Part shown: in pieces, positions 58,630 through 64,000 of the stretch | Layout of the letters: each line of letters starts with the position of its first letter | Numbering within the stretch: position 1 is the stretch's first letter | Assembly: GCA_021613535.1 (NCBI GenBank) | Contig: CP075496.1 | Location: 10,044,001 to 10,108,000 of the forward strand | Source: Adineta vaga | Lineage: Eukaryota; Rotifera | Direction of reading: 5' to 3' | Length of the DNA: 64,000 bases | Notes under the pieces: generated by a model | The model's database searches: none | Told to the model about the DNA's origin: nothing | What the model saw: only the letters and a program-made list of their open reading frames with translations | Program-made: the position numbers and the translations under genes

Positions 58630-60592
58630 TTAAATCTTTTTTTCATACGATAATATCGAGTTTATACCCATTTTTTCACTGATAAAATCAATGACAGCTT
58701 TGACAAAAATTGTATCCTTGTGAACATATTGATCGTAATTTTTTTCAAGTAAGCTAAGTGGAAAAAACTTTCCAATACCAAAAGCCAGATGCATGTTCGT
58801 TCTTGGACGTTCAAAGCAAGTTGATGACACATCAGGCCAAAACGAATTCGATAAATCATCATGTGATGGTGATTGATTTATTAAAGAAAATATAACTCTA
58901 TATTTAAATGGCCAATGAAGAATAGCATCATATGCATTACGCATAATCACTAAATATAATGATATGTGTGTATCACGTGAATATTCATCACCATTTAAAT
59001 ATAATCGTAAACACATTTTATAACCAGTTGGAGACGAATAGAATGGCGGTGAGTCTATTGATCTTTGGCGATCTGTTTTTGCATCCACTACAAATAAATG
59101 GCAAATAGTTCAATTGAAACTCAAATATTTCTCCACATACTTAACTTTTCTTGAAAGTCACTTATTTTCCAAATAAACGAACCATCAAAAGAAATGGGAT
59201 GTTTATCTGCTATTTGTTCTTTGACAAATAGTATTTCCTGAGTCAATAGGTTTTGAGTATCGATAATTGTCATAATGGCATTATTGTTTATCTGGATTGA
59301 TGCCATGAGTGAAGATGCTTGTTCATGGATAGCTTCAATACAATTCTGTAAATGAATGCATTCTTGTTGAAGTTGTTCTAGATTCTGTTGCACAAGATTG
59401 GCATGAGTATTTAAAATAAAAATTGTATTAACAAGTACGCGTATATCTAAGCTACGATTGCCTAAGGCTCGACTTGAATCTAATAAAGAATGATTCAATG
59501 AACGAATTGCGTTAAGATTCGGTTGACTGTAACCGTTCTGACTAGTCTAAAATCATATAATCATCATTTTGCAACTAAAATCATCAGTGAATATTTTCTT
59601 ACTGTGGCATTAAAGATGCAAAAGTGTCTGTCACCGGAATGATTTTGACTCATATGATTCTAAACAATCGAACTATTATTCAATAAAGTAGATAATTAAA
59701 ACGACGTACTTGATAGAGATTCAATGATCCTGTCCATTTACAAATTGAACAAGTTTTTAAGACTTGTCTCATCTCATTTAACAAATATCGATCTAATCGA
59801 ACCTAAATAAAAACATAATCTACTTCAAACATGAATCTCTGATAAACATACTTGATCTTTGGATATGACTGTTGAGCATGTTGCACAACTAAAAACAAAA
59901 AAATTAATGAAATTTTATGTTTCAAAAAAAAAATAACTAGCTAACATACGTGTTTAGAGCATTTATACAAGATTTACATTGCCAATGACTACAAGCAAGT
60001 TGATATGGCTCATGAAAAGCTAATTTACAACATGGGCATTTAAAACGTTGATCAAATACTTCAATATCTTGCTCTTCAACTCTGTGTTCAGATGCGGAAG
60101 CGGCGCTTTTATCCATTGTTACATGACGATCAGAAGTATCAGATTGTTTAGCAATAATACGTTGCATAGCGTTAGTTGAGATACTATTCACTGCCTCTCG
60201 ATCAATCGATTGTGAAGAATTAACAGCTAATCCCATTTGAGCATTTGTTAATTCTTTTTCCAAATTTCTTTCGAGCCGAAATTGTAATTTCTCAGCTTCT
60301 GAAGAATGACGACCTTTAGTTCGAATCAAGTCATTTGAATTTTGATAATATACATAAATGCGTCGAACTTGAATTAAACTGTATATCGGACTTTTTAAGA
60401 TTTCATTAAGAAATTCTGCAGGTATATGGATATCAAATGCATCTGTTTTGCTAATATTATTGAACACATAATTTATTAATTCAATAAATTGCATACAGTA
60501 ATTACATTTGTTATTAAAATTAGTTTCTTTTTCAAATTTGGCCACAATAAAAGAACTTTTTTTGTTTCACAATCACTACTTGCTGAGGCCAT
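58630..60592 (-). CDS. TRAF-type protein: RING, TRAF finger, coiled coil and MATH domain
   Basis: Multi-exon gene ending at stop 58630. Order: an N-terminal region of about 140 aa with Cys pairs (KCNYC), a RING (CPCC, CSHWQCKSC, then TCATCSTVI across an intron at about 59945-59890), a TRAF-type finger (CSICKWTGSLNLYQ, HMSQNHSGDRHFC), a coiled coil (LVQQNLEQLQQECIHLQNC) and a MATH domain (FIWKISDFQEKL, SPPFYSSPTGYKMCLRLYLNGD, HWPFKYRVIFSL). This is the full TRAF layout: trimeric E3 ligase or adaptor downstream of receptors. The likely ATG (60592, MASASSDCE) is one base out of frame with the body; the shift sits at a run of seven A (minus strand) at 60557-60563. One extra A would join them. Without it no in-frame ATG exists. 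Confidence 0.82.
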
Positions 60593-61350
60593 GGTTGATA
60601 ATTTAATACGTAATCTGCCTCAAACGTATAGATAATATAAAATAAAACTATATTATAATCTTTAATTAAAAAAATTGAAATCTAGAATAAAACTAAACCC
60701 GATATATTGTAATCAAGTTGCTACAATAATTTGAAATATTGAATTAAATTACATAAAAACTAATGAATATAAAGATTCCATTTTATGATAGAATGCTAAA
60801 TAATATTTAAGAAAGAAGTACATTAAAAGTGTCTGTAATTGAACATCTATTTCGATCTACAAAGATAATACGTTCAAAATATGAAAAAGCACATCATAAA
60901 CAAGTAGAGCAAACTAGTGTGTGCATAAAATAAACACTAATTAATCAACAATCTTCGATTTTCATACAAACAAAATGTTCAAGCAAGTGAATGCCAGAAA
61001 CTCAGTGCAATTTGGTTAAACTGTATACTATGATATGTCAATTTATCTATATCAATGAACTATTTGTTACTATTGATCTTTCTTATGAAAAATAACGTGG
61101 TAGAGACTCAACAATAGAATAGGATATTACTATGTGCACACATGTGATAATGGATAAAAAATGTAAGGATAATATTTTTGAAGAATAATAGCTTCACAAA
61201 AGCTGAACACACAAAGCGAAAAAAAATCTCTCTGAACAAGACTTTAAAATCAATTTTTTATCTCTTTGAAAAAAGATAAAATAAAACTAATAATCAGTCT
61301 TTTATAATATAGTTTCATCCATATTTATTAACTCTCATATTTACATGTTG
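60593..61350. other. Intergenic, no gene seen
   Basis: About 760 bp, AT-rich, between two minus-strand genes. It should carry the promoter of the TRAF gene. Confidence 0.6.
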
Positions 61351-62064
61351 CTAAAGTGTTCTAGCAAATACGCAAAGTCGAAGAGCACGATTATAATGTC
61401 GTTGAGCGTCTAATTCATTATTTTCATTTTCTCTCTTCTGATCACCTAATTCTTCTGAAAAGAGTACAAGATCAATAGATACCTTCATCAACAATCTTGT
61501 ATCATCAGCAAATACACCATCGATTTTTACATACGATCTAGCTAAACGTTGCGTATGACTAATTCGTCTTTTCTACAACGAATTACGATGGAACGAACAT
61601 TTTTATGGGCATGACTACGAGAAACAGTTTCTTGAAGATTGTTCTTCATTTGAATTAGCAATGAAGCTAATATTACCGAAGAATTAACATTTAACCAATG
61701 CCATAATTGTTCTGCTGCAGAGAAAAATAATAAAGTTACATCTTCATCTGATAAATATTCGTGAAGAATCGTTTTTAATGACGAGGTTTCTTCACCCAAC
61801 CATATTGCTACTATACTACCAGGCTGCACTAGAATCAAATAATAAAATAACTAAGATTATCTTGTAAACTTTTAGATCGATGACAAAAATGAACTTTCTC
61901 ATTTAAGTAAACTATAAGATCATACCATTACTAAGAATTACAGTAGATTCTTTTATTGGTTGGTTATCATTTTCGAGTGCTCTACTGCTTTCAGATGCTG
62001 GTCTTTGACAAGGATCAATCTGCAATAACTGAGTCTTTACTAATGATGCTATTACTGATGACAT
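61351..62064 (-). CDS. Uncharacterised helical protein, three exons
   Basis: Exons 61926-62064, 61626-61828 and 61351-61572; introns of 97 and 53 bp, phases 1 and 0, giving 187 aa. The second donor is GTTTCT, not the usual GTAAGT; I chose it because it is phase 0, gives an intron of normal size and joins two coding blocks that are in different frames. The protein is hydrophilic and helical: SVIASLVKTQLLQIDP at the start, SIVAIWLGEETSSLKTILHE and EQLWHWLNVNSSVILASLL in the middle, and KRRISHTQRLARSYVKIDGV then DAQRHYNRALRLCVFARTL at the end. No signal peptide, TM or zinc motif. I do not recognise the family. Possibly part of a cytosolic complex. Confidence 0.6.
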
Positions 62065-63399
62065 AAATTTTGATAATAAATGGATATTGTAAAAACAATG
62101 CAAACTGACTATTTATAAACAGAATTATCAAAATCTGAAATATACATATGCGATAGTACTCAGAACTAATACTTCGCCTGTAAATGCTTTAGTAAAAAAA
62201 AGAGTGCAAGAACAATGGCTTGGAAAAAACCCAGTTATGAGATCATATATAAACAAATTTAGAGTGAAAAAAACAGAACGAAACAACCAAGACAAGAGAA
62301 AATAATTCATATTTCATCTTTTTCATCTCTAAAGCAACGATAAAACGATTTCCATTCGACATTCCTATTAATATAAACTTCATACGATGTAAAGCAACTT
62401 ACCTCTAAGATGAAAAATACCAAATGATAGAACGAACGTCAGTATGGATAGACGTCAATACTGTGTGAGAAAATTCCAACCGCGATGGAAAATTCCTACC
62501 TTGATGGAAAATTTCAGCTGTGATGAAAATATTCGAGTATCAAAAAGAGAACAGAAGAAACAATACTTCTTTTTTGTGTCAATCAAATATATATATATAT
62601 TCTATTCAACAAGGTGAATTTTCTAATTGCAGTACACTTGTTTTCTATCGATTCAATAACATTTAATATATAGTAACATAAAGATTTATTAGACAGATAT
62701 ATGATCATAAAAAAACCATAAAATGTACGACACAAAGGAAAACAAAACAACTACACATATATTAAAATATGTCTATTTGAAAAATATGACAGTCAAACAC
62801 TCTTAAACATTTAGGGATACTATTTTTTTAATAAGCAACGAATATATTGATATCGAAAGAGTTTGAAGTCACCGAGGAAAAAACTCACAACATACTCGTA
62901 CTCGCATAGAAAAAGAAAAGAAACTCGAACATTTGAGTAGAAAATGAACAAATCACTGTTGATGATCACTTAGATGAAAGATTTACAAAAAACTTTTTTA
63001 ATATCATTGATCAAAGAAAAAAACGAATCATTAAAATTTTAACAAATGTTTATTGCCACCCACCTCCCAATCCCAGAAGCAATAAATATGACGGATTATA
63101 GTTTTCTTTGATTGATATTGAGCAGGAATCATTCGGATGAAGAGACACAGATAATACTGATTTACTCGCATCTATTCAGAATTTACAGATGGAACATGAA
63201 AGATAATCGAACCTAGTTATACTAGAATAGTCAATAGATCTGAAGATATCTCGCATGTTGACATATTTCAAGTGTTCAGAAATTCTCCTTATTTGATCAA
63301 ATAGTTTTCAAATTGTCAGTATTTAAGAATAAGAAAGTATTCGAGAATAGTATTAGGTTTTACTGATCTAATTTTTGCAGTATTGAAAATCGATGATTA
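62065..63399. other. Intergenic, no gene seen
   Basis: About 1.3 kb of AT-rich DNA. A TA run at 62587-62600. Near 62470-62525 the sequence holds three imperfect direct copies of a GATGGAAAATT-like unit. No coding exon supported. Confidence 0.55.
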
Positions 63400-64000
63400 C
63401 TACGAACATATCATGCTGGAGATATCATCATCATTTTCATCAACATGCTGTTGATCTTTTGCTAATTCACCGATATCAACTAATAATGGTGTAACTAAAT
63501 AGAAAAAAGATAAGAAATCAATCTTTTTCGTCCTTTTAATAGAAAATTCTTACTTGGTTCAATAGTCGATATGTCAAAATGAACTTTAATCAACATTGTA
63601 TTATTTTGTATAAAACGACTTTGATTTATTCGGAATAAATCGAGAGGATAAAATCTCGGTATTCCATATGCGTCATTCATATCCGATTGTGGACGATTAA
63701 AACATAACAGATTTTTATTTGGCCAACAAGAATGAACAATATGACGTTCTTCGTTAGAAATCATGGATTGATCCATTAATGTGAATGTAACTTTAAATTT
63801 AAATGGCCATTGAAGAGCAAGCAAACTCGCCACGTCTAATCACATAAAATAAAGATATATGTGTATTTCTTCCTGTTGCATCTCCATTCATATACAATCT
63901 AAAGCCAATTTTATAACCTTTGGGATGAATATAGAATTCAGGAGAATAAATCGATTCCGGTTTTCCAGATATAGCATCTCCTATCGAAGAAATAATGAGA
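63400..64000 (-). pseudogene. 3' part of a second TRAF/MATH gene, frameshifted within MATH, cut by the window end
   Basis: Exons from about 63980 to 63556 and 63400-63492. It enters after an acceptor (TTCGATAG) with GDAISGKPESIYSPEF and YKIGFRLYMNGDATGRNTHISLF, equal in pattern to the MATH domain of the gene at 58630. The frame then ends (YVIRRGEFACSS), while the homologous continuation LLALQWPFKFKVTFTLMDQ runs in another frame from about 63830. A one-base change at 63825-63845 would explain it. The final exon encodes LLVDIGELAKDQQHVDEND and a stop. The RING and fingers must lie beyond base 64000. With the gene at 58630 it makes a tandem TRAF pair. Mutation or assembly error cannot be separated here. 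Confidence 0.7.

Noticed and set aside
61542-61620. Frameshift in the unknown gene at 61351-62064
   Set aside because: A 53-bp intron (GTTTCT...TTGTAG) in phase 0 explains the frame change, so I treat it as intact.

Overview
This window looks like nuclear DNA of a small, gene-dense, AT-rich invertebrate, and a bdelloid rotifer is my best guess. The evidence is indirect: most introns are about 45-110 bp with GT-AG ends, genes lie on both strands, and there are many rhodopsin-like GPCR, TRAF/RING and F-box/LRR genes, plus genes that resemble bacterial ones. There is also an inverted pair of TGTGGG-like G-tracts, and TGTGGG is the telomere repeat I recall for bdelloids. I see no CRISPR array, rRNA, tRNA or transposase.

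Layout. 2.2-7.9 kb: an ART-like protein with tandem zinc ribbons (+), a two-domain Ly6/LU protein with an in-frame TGA (-), a GPCR (+) and a RING/TRAF-zinc-finger protein (-). 8.4-14.8 kb: a coiled-coil/LRR protein (+), a seven-exon gene encoding PDZ-PDZ-macro-PARP (+), a GNAT acetyltransferase (+) and a small intronless protein with a bacterial-like motif (-). 15.3-19.2 kb: a 17-exon lysosomal alpha-mannosidase (-). 19.9-24.2 kb: a decayed membrane-protein pseudogene (+), a GPCR (+) and a protein with an internal ubiquitin domain lacking the terminal Gly-Gly (-). 24.4-27.5 kb: three tandem four-TM paralogs with identical exon plan (-). 28.0-29.4 kb: a RING/TRAF-finger protein joined to an RRM (-). 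31.1-34.9 kb: an F-box/LRR gene with a +1 frameshift and a decayed duplicate (+). 36.0-38.9 kb: a Reeler/DOMON/cytochrome b561 ferric-reductase-like protein (-). 40.0-44.1 kb: a small membrane protein (+), a GPCR (-) and a secreted protein (+). 45.1-46.9 kb: beta-tubulin (-). 48.6-49.1 kb: a charged disordered protein (-). 51.1-57.8 kb: two F-box proteins and a GPCR (+). 58.6-64.0 kb: a complete TRAF-type gene, an unknown three-exon gene and the 3' end of a second TRAF/MATH gene (all -).

These genes are not an operon. The tubulin, alpha-mannosidase and ferric-reductase-like genes are housekeeping. Much of the rest belongs to signalling families that expand readily: GPCRs, TRAF/RING and F-box ubiquitin-ligase adaptors, ADP-ribosyltransferases and the four-TM family. 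The most notable finding is the PDZ-PDZ-macro-PARP gene. Its seven exons join in frame at GT-AG junctions, and it carries an H-Y-I catalytic triad typical of mono-ADP-ribosyltransferases. Several reading frames are broken by one base or one stop. I describe these breaks but cannot tell mutation from assembly error.
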